Translations under genes and position numbers: made by a program | Assembly: GCA_009792885.1 (NCBI GenBank) | Contig: WMCF01000018.1 | Coordinates: forward strand, 3,176,031-3,240,030 | Length of the DNA stretch: 64,000 bases | Reading direction: 5' to 3' | Origin: Eremophila alpestris peregrina | Taxonomy: Eukaryota; Chordata; Aves; Passeriformes; Alaudidae | Notes under the pieces: generated by a model | Databases searched by the model: none | What the model saw: the letters and a program-made list of their open reading frames with translations, nothing else | What the model was told of the DNA's origin: nothing | Shown here: in pieces, positions 38,220-47,428 of the stretch | Position numbering within the stretch: position 1 is the first letter of the stretch | How the letters are laid out: every line of letters starts with the position of its first letter

Positions 38220-38261
38220 CTGCAGCACACCTGCACTGCTCTGCAGCACACCTGCACTGCT
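38220..38261 (+). repeat. 21-bp perfect tandem duplication
   Basis: Two identical 21-base units, each starting CTGCAGCACACC and ending CACTGCT, lie head to tail at 38220-38240 and 38241-38261. The identity indicates a young duplication or a length-variable minisatellite. Confidence 0.88.
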
Positions 38262-39497
38262 CTGCCTCCTTTCAAGAGGCCCACCAGAAGCTAGGCCAGC
38301 TCTCTGGGAGGCTGCAGGGTTTTTCAGTTTTTGCAGCAGGAGAAGAAAGATCTGTAAGATTTCCTCTCTGAAGCAGGAGCATGTAAAGCAAGGAGGGGTC
38401 CAGGGGGCAAAAAAAAAACAAACACAAAAAAACCAAGGGGAGGGGTGGGGGAGGAAGGAAGAGAGCTCTCTAAAGGTATCTTGCTTATTAGAGAAGAAAA
38501 AAGAAAAATCCCAAACCCTGTTTTTCTGCTAACGTGCTCACCCACCTGAACACAGCAGCTTGGCCTTTCTGTGGGTGGATCTCAGTTGCCTTTATCCAGC
38601 CCCCCAAATGCTGCCTTACAAGTTGTGCAATGGGCCACATCAGTGACAGCAAAGCTTTCCCTCAGCTCTCTGGAGCCAGTGGGTGTAGGTGCTGTCCCTG
38701 CCCATGGATAAGCCTATGCCAGCAAGGATGCTGATGGCACTCCAGCTCTGCAGGCAAGGGCTTGGGCCACGGGTCTCCTTGGGCTATTTTCAGTAGCTCT
38801 CTTACAAATTTACAGAGAAGGCAGTTTATAATCAGATCTTGAAAAATAACATGTCATTTCTATCACCTCACCAACACTTTTTGGATTTTCATAGCAAATT
38901 TGACCTTGAAATTTGATAAAGGGCATCCTAATAATGTGAAGTTCATTGTAGCTGTGGATTTTTATTTTCATGCACCTAAATGCCTTGCTGTTGGTGTTCC
39001 TTATTGTTTTTCCCTAGCTACTAATTTTATGCTGATTCACAAAAATCTGCACTTCTGCTTCTTTAGTTCCATTTCCCCAGGTTTGTGTTTCTAGTGATTT
39101 TAATTTTGCCTCATTTTCATTTGTTTAACCTTTGCATTATTACTCAGTGACTTCCAAAGCTGGCATCTTGTTTACCTGGCTAGCTCTGAGACTCTTATTT
39201 TAGTTCAGCTGTAGCACCTCTTGCCTCATTCCAGAGTAGGCTAAGCCATAGGGCTACTTCTTTCTTTTACTAGAAATGCTTTTATCTCAGTGCTAGCCAC
39301 CTGCACCAGCAGCCTGTGAGAGACCTATCTAAACAAATTCTCAGAGAAGAGTTATGACTGTACCTCTCCTCTGTCTTCCTTGCTAGAACCTGGTGGAGGG
39401 GAAGGAACTCAGATTTTTATCTGCAGAACTGACTGTGCTATGTGGGTCTTCCCCAGCAGGAAGACCTGACAGCAGGGAAAAATGTCATGATGATTTA

Positions 39498-39554
39498 AAT
39501 GTTTCAACAACCTTGAAAAAAATGTTTCCACAACCTTGAAAAAAAATGCTTCCA
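39498..39554 (+). repeat. 23-24-bp tandem repeat, about 2.4 copies
   Basis: Units of the form AATGTTTCnACAACCTTG followed by an A run repeat at 39498-39520 and 39521-39544, with a partial third copy at 39545-39554. Confidence 0.85.
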
Positions 39555-41254
39555 GCTATATAAAAAAATAGTATGGCATTTTCTACTTACAGCTATGTCA
39601 ATATTCTGATGCTGGTCAGTTGGTGCATAAATAGCTACCATGTGTAAATCCCAGTGGAATTTCCTTGCATTTAAGAAGTTAACATTATTTTTCCCATCAA
39701 GGAGTTAGGAGCATTTTAAATTACTCCTTTTCATGTTCCTGGCAACTTTGTAGAAGTGGGGTCTATTAAGTTAGGAGATCTTTGAAAGGGACACCAATAA
39801 TCAAGTCAGTGCTCAATGAAACAAGGTTTTTCCCACAAATCATGACTGATATCTGTGTCATTAGTAGGGTAGCTGCCCATCTCTTATCATGATTGGCAGG
39901 TTAATAAGGGACCTGGGGCTATCTTTTCACTGCTAGCACACAACCTAACCAATTGCTTTTAAATGATTGCTAATTTGACAGAATATAAGCAGAAGATGTA
40001 AAAATATCTGGAGTAATGTCTAATGCAGTTTTTACTCCTGATATTCTGAGTGCTCTCATTTAGAAAACAGATTAGACTGTTAGTTACTAGATTTTAAATA
40101 ATTTTTTGGACACTCAAGTTTTTAAGAAAATCTTGTAGTCGTTCTTTGGTTCAATTAGGACCAAAAGAGAAGGGAGTTTTGTAATGCAATTGTCCTGTAA
40201 AGGAAAATGTTTTAAATTGGGGAGATTATGTGAGCAGACCACCTGTAGGGCATTCATAGCTCTTTTCTATAATGCTCCAAGCCATGCCTTGCTGCCTGCA
40301 GTCTGGCTAACAATGCAGGGAAAAGCTGTTTAAAAGGCTGTTCTCCCTTTTCCCTCTGGTGTTCACTAACTGTTACAAGTCTTCCTCTTAAAATAAAAAA
40401 AAAAAAAAGTCCCATGTCCCTTTAATTGAAGAACTTTAAGGCTCCATGGTGGCCAATTGGTCTGCAACAAGAGGAACCAGGCAGCAGGGAAAGAAACTTC
40501 AGACTATACATCACGTTTGGTGAAGAGAAAAGATCAAAGTTTTCCCAAACTCAAAAGAAACCAAGTTCCCTACAGATTAACCCTATTCATTTAGCTCCTC
40601 TTAAAGGAATGATGTTCTGAGCCACTGGGCAGACAGGTAAAAAGTTCAACAATTGCCAAAGCATTCTTCTGTTAATTCAACAGCCTTCTGCTCAAATAAA
40701 TTAGCTTACTCCTGACAGAAGAACAATACCTTTTCTCTTGAAAAAGGACTATATTTGATATACAAAAGTTAAGATGTTAGTTTAATCTGTTAAGAAGAGA
40801 TTGATCTAACAAATCTCAACTCACTGTTCCACCATAGTACATGATCTATGAATTTAAAACATTAACCTTTTACACTTCACTATGCATCCCAGGAAAGGCA
40901 GGTGCTTACAGAAGTGTAGACAACAGATATGAGAGGCGGGTGTGCACATTCCTAAAATAACACCCGTTTTAAAAGGATACTTAACATGCCATGGGAGATG
41001 ACTCTTTTGTAAAAGCTCAGTTTAAAGACACCGTCATCTTTCGAAAAAGGAAAGAAGTATGGTAAGGCACCTCCCAGTTTTGGCAAACACTTTTTCAGAA
41101 CAACTTGTTGAATGGCTTGTTTTCTTGTGTCTACATATCCCACTTCTTTAAAAGGTAATGACTAGAGCATGAAGTAGGTCACAGTTTATGGAACTACCTA
41201 AAGATATAGCAGCTGGAATAACCAGGGCAGGAGTAGCAGAAAAGCTTGAAAAAG

Positions 41255-41895
41255 TCATTTATCAAAAGTCATTTTATTGACAAAATAGAATACTCATATT
41301 TGCTCTTACAGGGGTAGCCTCTAAACTTTTTTACAAAAAATTTACAGACTGTATAGCTTTGGATATATACATATTTTACACATCTGTACAAGGTAACAAA
41401 TAATTATATAAATACATCCTTTAATGTAGGAAACCCGTATTTAGCTGGGGTGTATAATTAAGACATGTTTTGATTCAGTCAATATTGTAAGGCATTTGCC
41501 TGGTCATCCACATCCCAAAAACCTGCAGTCCCCAGCAGACTCCCACCTCAGGATGGGGGGAGGAAGACCCTCCCTCCCATGAGTAAAGAGCTGCTGTTAG
41601 TCCAGAGTGACTCAGAAGCCTCTGTGCCTTGCCCTCTGCAAGACACGGGTGAGCCTCTACCCTCCTCTGCCAGCAAAATAATAAGCTGGCTCCTTGAAGT
41701 ACATGCTCCCTGCATATGAATGGAGGGGAAGGAGGAGGGGGCTGGAGCCTGGGGCCTCTGCCAGCTGCATTGTTCTATACAAGCTGTGGCTAATAAGGAC
41801 CATTAGGGGTTCATTAATGGCACCAAACAGTGAGGGGGCATTTTAGGCAGGCCAGTGTCCCTCATTCCCTAACCTTTGGCCTCTTTCCCCCCTCC
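41255..41895 (-). other. FZD8: FZD8 3' untranslated region
   Basis: Non-coding sequence extends about 640 nt past the FZD8 stop on the minus strand to a canonical poly(A) signal. The distal part is very AT-rich. It contains the sequence TGTATATA (41364-41371, minus strand), which fits the Pumilio recognition element UGUANAUA, and AU-rich blocks such as the ATTTATATAATTATTTG region around 41400-41420. These could affect mRNA stability, but that is an inference. Confidence 0.72.
41273..41278 (-). terminator. FZD8: Poly(A) signal of FZD8
   Basis: AATAAA on the minus strand (TTTATT on the plus strand) lies about 620 nt after the stop codon. It is the first canonical hexamer after the AT-rich distal UTR. 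Cleavage is predicted near 41255. Confidence 0.7.
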
Positions 41896-43905
41896 TCACA
41901 CTTGAGACAGGGGCATCTGCTTGGGATAGGAGACAGAGCTGGCGGTGCCTGATCTCCACGTCAGGCCGGTGCTGACATCGCTGTAGAGGGAGCCACCACC
42001 TCCGGCCCCGAGTCCTCCCGCCGTGGTGATTACTGCCTGTCCACCTGCTCCTGCCCCTGCGCTCCCAGCCACGGCAGCACCTTTGCTGGCCCAGCAGCAG
42101 CGAGTGCAGAGGGCCCTCCAGGACTCGAGGGTCTTGCCGGACCAGACCCAGACGCCAGAGGTGATGCCCACCACCAGGCACATGAAGTACTTGAGCATGA
42201 AGACGGCGTAGTCGGGGCGGCGGGCCTGGTCGGGCTGCTGGTCACGCAGGCAGGGGCAGTTGTGCGTGGCCTCCCAGCGGGGCCGGTTGTGCTGCTCGTA
42301 GAAGAGGCAGGCAACCACGCTGGCAGCCGGCACGGTGTAGAGCACAGTGAAGAGTCCCAGGCGTATCATCAGCTTCTCCAGCTTGTGGGTCTTGGTGGGG
42401 CCACCCTGCTGCTTGATGACGCTGCGGATACGGAAGAGCGAGACGAAGCCAGCCAGCAGGAACATGGAGCCGATGGCCAGGTAGATGAGCAGCGGTGCCA
42501 GCACGAAGCCCCGTAAGTTCTCCAGGCTCTGGTTGCCCACGTAGCAGATGCCAGCCACGGGGTCCCCGTCCACAGAACTGAGCGCCAGCACAGCGATGGA
42601 CTTGACGCTGGGGAGCAGCCAGGCGGCCAGGTGGAAATACTGCGCGTAGCCGGCGATGGCCTCGTTGCCCCACTTCATGCCCGCAGCCAGGAACCAGGTG
42701 AGGGAGAGGATGACCCACCAGATGGAGCTGGCCATCCCGAAGAAGTAGACGAGCAGGAAGACCACGGTGCACAGCGCCGGGCCGGTGCTCTCGTACCGCA
42801 CGTGCTCGGCCACCGCCAGCTCCGGCTGCAGCTCGGCCGCGCCGCCCGCCGCGCCGCGCCCCCCCGCCGCCGCCGCCCCCGCCGCCGCGCCGCTGCCGGC
42901 CCCCGCCGCCCCGGCCCCCGCGCCGCCCGCGCCCGCCCCGCCGCTGCACGCCACCTTCTCGTGCCCCGCCACCAGCCGCACCAGGTAGCCGAGGGACACG
43001 AAGAGGTAGCAGGCGGCCAGGAAGATGATGGGGCGCTCGGGGTACTTGAAGCGCTCCATGTCGATGAGGAAGGTGGAGACGGTGGCGAAGGTGGAGAGGA
43101 AGCAGAGCACGGACCAGAGCCCGATCCAGAAGGCGGTGAAGGCGCGCTCGTCGGGGCTGAAGTAGGGGTTGTGGCAGGGCAGGGCGCAGTTGGCGATCTG
43201 CCCCGTCTTGACGCGGTTGTAGAGCGGGTGCCGCTCGCTGGACACCGACACCATGGGCGCCCGGCACTGGCAGCCCGGCTCGCAGGGCGGCGGCGGCCGC
43301 GGCTTGCGCGGGGCCTCGGCCGGCGGGGCGGCGGCGGGGGGCGCCTTGGCGGGGGTGCCGGGCTTGGAGCCCCGGAGCGGGGGCTTGGCGGGCGGCGGCG
43401 CGGCCGTGGTGAGGTCCGTGCGGTTGTAGTCCATGCAGAGCGTGTCCGGGCTGCCCTGCTCGGGGAGGCGGTCGCAGCGCATCCTGTCGGGCCAGGCGAA
43501 GCCGTACTGGCGCATGAGCGGGGCGCAGCCGGCCTTGGCCCGCTCGCAGACGCTGCGGCAGGGCGGCAGCGGCTTCTTGTAGTCCTCCAGGCAGATGGGG
43601 GTGTACATGCTGCAGAGGAAGAAGCGCAGGTCGCTGGAGCACTGGATCTCCACCAGCGGCCAGAACTGGTGCACCTCCAGCCCGGCCTCGTCCTGCGTGT
43701 CGTGGTTGAACTGGTTGGGCATGTAGGTGTAGTTGTAGCCGATGCCCTTGCAGAGGGGCACGGTAATCTCCTGGCACGACAGCTCCTTCGCCGAGGAGGA
43801 GGAGGACGCGGCGGCGGCGGCCGAGGCGGCGGCGCAGCCGGCGCGCTGCAGCACGGACAGGGCGGCGAGCAGCGAGGTGATTTCCAACAGGTAACTCCAC
43901 TCCAT
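41896..43905 (-). CDS. FZD8: Frizzled-8 Wnt receptor, single exon
   Basis: This is an intronless gene for a 669-residue Frizzled receptor of the plasma membrane, which binds Wnt through its extracellular domain and signals via Dishevelled. The start MEWSYLLEITSLLAAL is the FZD8 signal peptide, with a strong context (A at -3, G at +4). The cysteine-rich domain spans about 40-160 and has ten cysteines (44, 52, 89, 98, 105, 116, 120, 127, 144, 157), with N-glycosylation sites at Asn58 and Asn161. A Pro/Ala-rich linker (168-207) follows, then CEPGCQCRAPMVSVSS. Seven membrane segments lie near 256-281, 292-314, 377-402, 421-443, 466-491, 513-534 and 567-589. The Dishevelled-binding motif KTLESW is at 591-596, and the tail ends KQMPLSQV, as in mammalian FZD8. 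Ala/Gly tracts (321-357 in extracellular loop 1, 609-637 in the tail) are FZD8-like. The human protein is about 694 residues; the difference lies in low-complexity parts. Confidence 0.98.
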   Translation of the reverse strand: MEWSYLLEITSLLAALSVLQRAGCAAASAAAAASSSSSAKELSCQEITVPLCKGIGYNYTYMPNQFNHDTQDEAGLEVHQFWPLVEIQCSSDLRFFLCSMYTPICLEDYKKPLPPCRSVCERAKAGCAPLMRQYGFAWPDRMRCDRLPEQGSPDTLCMDYNRTDLTTAAPPPAKPPLRGSKPGTPAKAPPAAAPPAEAPRKPRPPPPCEPGCQCRAPMVSVSSERHPLYNRVKTGQIANCALPCHNPYFSPDERAFTAFWIGLWSVLCFLSTFATVSTFLIDMERFKYPERPIIFLAACYLFVSLGYLVRLVAGHEKVACSGGAGAGGAGAGAAGAGSGAAAGAAAAGGRGAAGGAAELQPELAVAEHVRYESTGPALCTVVFLLVYFFGMASSIWWVILSLTWFLAAGMKWGNEAIAGYAQYFHLAAWLLPSVKSIAVLALSSVDGDPVAGICYVGNQSLENLRGFVLAPLLIYLAIGSMFLLAGFVSLFRIRSVIKQQGGPTKTHKLEKLMIRLGLFTVLYTVPAASVVACLFYEQHNRPRWEATHNCPCLRDQQPDQARRPDYAVFMLKYFMCLVVGITSGVWVWSGKTLESWRALCTRCCWASKGAAVAGSAGAGAGGQAVITTAGGLGAGGGGSLYSDVSTGLTWRSGTASSVSYPKQMPLSQV

Positions 43906-44135
43906 GCTCGGCGGCGCGCGGGCGGCGGCCCCGGCTCCTCTCCCGTCCCGCTCAGCAGCCGCGGGGAGCACGGCGCCACAGCACCCCCCCGCCCCGGCTA
44001 CCCCCGGGGGGGCGGAGGGCGGCCCCCTCCGTGCCGGTCGCAGGTGAGAGGTCTCGCAGCCCCCGCCGGACTCTGTGGTCCGCGGGCACCCGGTGAGGGG
44101 GAGCCCCCACTGGGCTCCGGAGGATGGGGGTCGGC

Positions 44136-44165
44136 TCACGGGAGGCCCCTCAGCCGCCGTCGCAT
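44136..44165 (-). other. Upstream ORF in FZD8 5'UTR
   Basis: Reading the minus strand from a transcription start near 44565, the only ATG I find before the FZD8 start is at 44163-44165. It opens a 9-codon frame (MRRRLRGLP) that stops with TGA at 44136-44138, out of frame with FZD8 and 230 nt before its start. It could lower translation or allow re-initiation. The claim depends on the inferred transcription start. Confidence 0.4.
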
Positions 44166-44591
44166 CGCTCCCCGCGGGGTCGGTTTCGCAGGGGGAGGCG
44201 CAGCTCCTCTCGCCGGTGCTCCAGCGCCGGCCGGGCACGGGCTGGCCGCGGCAGAGAAGTTTCGCCGTCAGCCCCCGGGCGGCGTGGTGAAGAAGGCTGA
44301 GGCGTCCCGGGGACCAGGCGGTGCTGGGCTCCCACCGCCCCGAGCGGGCGCGCAGCGGCGGGGCCGGAGCTGGGGCGGCTGGAGCGGCTCCTTCTGCTGC
44401 CCGCCTGAACGCACGGCTCCGCGGATGACCGCCAGCCACCCGTCCTCGCCCGGCGCTGGGTCCTTCTCCGGCTGCCGGGCGCTCCGGCCGCGATCTCGCC
44501 ACCTGACCGCGGGTCGAGCGCGGCGGCGCCTTCGCCAACTTCTCGCTCTCTGGCCCTGGCAGCGGCGCTCCGGCCGCCGCGCTCTCATGAA

Positions 44592-44600
44592 TATTTATAG
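44592..44600 (-). promoter_or_regulatory. FZD8: TATA box of FZD8 (predicted)
   Basis: CTATAAATA on the minus strand lies about 690 bases upstream of the FZD8 start codon and predicts a transcription start near 44565. GC boxes CCCCGCCCCC (44616-44625) and GGGGCGGG (44667-44674) lie just upstream, which is the expected arrangement for a TATA plus Sp1 promoter. It is an AT-rich sequence isolated inside a very GC-rich island, which makes a chance match less likely. Confidence 0.6.
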
Positions 44601-44615
44601 CGAGCGCCGCCGGGC

Positions 44616-44674
44616 CCCGCCCCCGCCGCCTCGTCCGCCTATCAGCCGCGCCCGGGCGGGCCGCGAGGGGCGGG
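44616..44674 (-). promoter_or_regulatory. FZD8: GC-box pair upstream of FZD8 TATA box
   Basis: Two Sp1/KLF-type GC boxes, at 44616-44625 and 44667-44674, flank a GATA-like TATCAG. They lie 16-80 bases upstream of the TATA box on the minus strand. Confidence 0.45.
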
Positions 44675-46028
44675 CCCCGGGACTCGTTAAGGTGGAGCCG
44701 GTGCCGGACTGTGGCGGGTGGTGCTGGGTCGCAGCGGCTGCGGGGACGTGGCGGTGTTTGTTCGGCCCCTGCCCGTGCGGAGACACGCGGGTCTGCACCG
44801 CGGTGCGCGGGCTGCAGCAACCAGGCACCGGCCCGGGCTGGGCAAGGGACCTTTGTCCCCCTGCAAGGGCTCCAGGCCAAGTCAGTCACCGCAGCAGCAG
44901 CTGAAGTAACGCTCGGGGCTGTCTCGGAAGGGGTTTCCTATCACCTCGTTGCCGCCCGCTGGATTCTCCGCCCGTGCCGGTGTGCGCTGCCCCGTGCACG
45001 TGTGGTGACGGCGGTGGGATGGCGGCGAAGCCGGGCAGGGGTCCCGGCAGCACCGCACCCGACACCCTGCCCCGCCGCCCTGGCTGCCCGCGCCCCCGGC
45101 CCCAGCGCTGGGTGCTCTGCCCGGGGTCGGGGCCGCGGTGTTGGACAGTGACATGGGGAGCCCCGAAGCGCAGACAGCCGCGGGTCACAGCGCTCGCCGG
45201 GGCGTGCTCAGGCGGTGCCCGTGTGCATCCCCGGCCCGCGCCGGGAGCTCCCGGTGGGACGGCGGGGAGCAGCCCCGCGCCCCGGCAGGTGGACACGGTT
45301 CCCAGCCGGGCACGGACACGGGCGTAGCTCCGCGGCCGGCGCTGGGCGCACACCGCCCGCACCGCGGCCGCCGCCGGCCACTGACCCGCAGCCCAGGGCA
45401 GCGCCGGGAGGCCGGTCCTGGCCCGAACGCGGCTCCCGAGCGCCCGCGCCAGCCCGGCGCCGCGGCGGTGACTCGCCGAGCAGCCGCTCAGAGCGGCGGG
45501 TCCCGCCCGGGCCGGCGGAGGAGCCATGTACGGCTGGATGCCCGCTCGGCCGCCGCCGCCCCGCGCTGCGGGGCTCTCCCGCCCTCCGCTCCCGGGGGCC
45601 GCGGGGCAGCCGCGAGAGGAGCCCCTGCCTTTCTCCGCCCGCGGCGGGGAGGGGGCGGGCGGGAGTTCCGGCAGCCCGGCCGTAGCCAGACCACCTTAAG
45701 GGGAGCGGCGGCGGCGGGCGCGGGCTGCGAGCGCGGCGGGGCCGTCCCGGGGGGTTGTCGCGCTCCCGGGACGGGCGTTTGTTTGTTAATTGCGGCGCTG
45801 CCGCGCCTGGCGCTCACGCGGCGCTCCCGCTGCGGCCCTAATCGCTGGAACCGCGGGAACGCGGCGGGGCCCGGCTGCCGGCGGCGGGAACCCTGTGATT
45901 CGCGGGGAGTCACACGGAGAGCGGCGGGGCCGGGGAGGGGGGGGGAGCGAGCCCGCCCCGGGGGGCGGTGCGGGGCGCCCGAGGAGGAAATGGAACGCGT
46001 GAGGCCAAACAAGGAACAATCCCCGGGT

Positions 46029-46045
46029 TGTTGGCTGAGCCAACA
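46029..46045. promoter_or_regulatory. Palindrome TGTTGGCT-G-AGCCAACA
   Basis: Eight-base arms are exact reverse complements around one base. It contains TTGGC and GCCAA half-sites as in NFI sites, but with a 3-base instead of the usual 5-base spacer. It lies in the outer part of the FZD8 island. Confidence 0.4.
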
Positions 46046-47391
46046 GGCTCCTGTCGCCGGCTCTGTCGCCGTGTGAGCGAAGGCGCGGATTAGCCCGTTA
46101 GGAGGAAATGGGCGATGATGGGGCGATAAACTCGCCCGCTGTGTGACCACAATTGATTTGCAATTGACCGAGCGCCGCTCCCGACCCCGGGTCGCTCGGG
46201 ACCGGGAAGCTCTCGGAGGCCGCGCTGCTCCTCGTGCTCGGATGTGGCATCGGCCCCGCTATTACACGCGCGGTGCTGTTTCTGACCAAAAGCAGAACTT
46301 TTCCACAAGTAGCAGGTGGTTAATTTAGCGCTAATTTAGTTAACACCATTGTGAAAAGTGTTACGAGGTTGAACAATGCACGGTGAAGAAAACGTCTGGC
46401 ACAGGACTCAGTGACTGACAGAGGTTTAAAAAGTCCCCAGTCCTTGATGAGATGCTCCATTTTAAGAAGTGACTCTTTTGCTGGTGGCTGCTTGAAGCGC
46501 ACCTTATTTAAAAATCTTTCAGAGTGTAAAACGGAGTGAGTCTAGTCAGGGGAGCCGGGCGAGTCTGTAAATTACCACTCTGTCAGGATTCCTCTTGCCT
46601 GTTACAAAGTACCTTTTTATGCTGAACTTAAACTCTGCACTACAGAGACAGCAGATGTGAGGTGATGGCTTCCAAAAGCAACACAGATGCTGTAAAATTT
46701 CCATTGCTATATTTCAGCGAGGAAGCTCAGGAGACATGCTGAATGCTGCAGTTTAGAATTACACTATAACTCTCCTAGAAATAAGAGAATACCAAGTTTC
46801 TCAACAGTACATTTGGCTTCATTTTTGCTGTCATTCATATGCTCTTGTTTTCTTACAGCGAGAAAAAGTGAAGCAGCACAAAGATACTGTGTGTCTTGAA
46901 GCTGTTCGGTAATGACAGAATTGGTTATATGGAACTTTATGGCAATTTAGTAATGACTGCATATCCAAATTCCCTAGTAAGACCATGATAATTTTTAAAA
47001 TTGTCTTTCAGGTATATAAAACAGCACAGCTGTGAGGAGGCTGCTTTGCTTTATGTGACTGAAAAGCAGCCTGGTTAGCTCAAGACTGTGGAATCAGAGC
47101 CCATTGTGTGTTCCTCATACTTGGAGACTTCCCTGAAGGCCCTAGAAGTCCTGTGATGAAGGAATCAAGGGTCGAGTCTTTAAAATGGTTGGTGTGTTTA
47201 TTCCAGAAAATTCAGCAGCTGCTTTTTCTGAAAAGCTAAACTTTGCTATAGCAATGCAGAATTCTTTAGAGCACTTTTTTTTTCCCCTCTGGGATTTCAA
47301 AACAGATGTCCAGTCATCAAATAATGCAGAAATATAAAGCTGGCAAGAATGTTACAGATATTATAACTTTTTACAAAATTACAGATTTACA

Positions 47392-47428
47392 AGATTTGAC
47401 TTGTCAAATCTAGTCACTTTGTGACTAG
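47392..47428. repeat. Two abutting perfect hairpins
   Basis: First hairpin: AGATTTGAC (47392-47400), 2-base loop, GTCAAATCT (47403-47411). Second: CTAGTCAC (47410-47417), 3-base loop TTT, GTGACTAG (47421-47428). The two share bases 47410-47411, so only one can form fully at a time at that junction. Confidence 0.8.

Larger units (their letters stand above)
36451..41254. other. Intergenic region downstream (3') of FZD8
   Basis: No gene is recognised. Features seen are a CCAAT-box cluster at 37479-37516, a 21-bp tandem duplication at 38220-38261, a 23-24-bp tandem repeat at 39498-39554 and an A run at 40394-40408. The FZD8 transcript is predicted to end near the right edge of this interval. Confidence 0.6.
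41940..46280. promoter_or_regulatory. FZD8: CpG island covering FZD8 and its promoter
   Basis: G+C content and CpG density rise sharply from about 41.94 kb, stay very high through the FZD8 coding exon and 5' flank, and fall back to AT-rich sequence near 46.3 kb. The part upstream of the transcript (44.6-46.2 kb) holds GC boxes, a G-run cluster near 45922-45945 that could form a G-quadruplex, and motif clusters at its outer edge. A large island over a single-exon developmental gene is typical of vertebrates. The island explains the long open frames on both strands here. Confidence 0.85.

Noticed and set aside
42242..43979. Two more long minus-strand frames (552 and 434 codons) in other phases of FZD8
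   Set aside because: They are out-of-phase shadows of FZD8, rich in Arg, Pro and Ala, that stay open only because of GC content.
42631..44904. 757-codon open frame on the plus strand, antisense to FZD8
   Set aside because: It mirrors the GC-rich FZD8 coding exon and promoter. The product is low-complexity Arg/Gly/Ala with no domain, and the opposite strand encodes an unmistakable Frizzled.
45138..46150. Open frames of 200-310 codons on both strands upstream of FZD8
   Set aside because: They lie in the CpG island, are low-complexity, have no domain and overlap each other on both strands.
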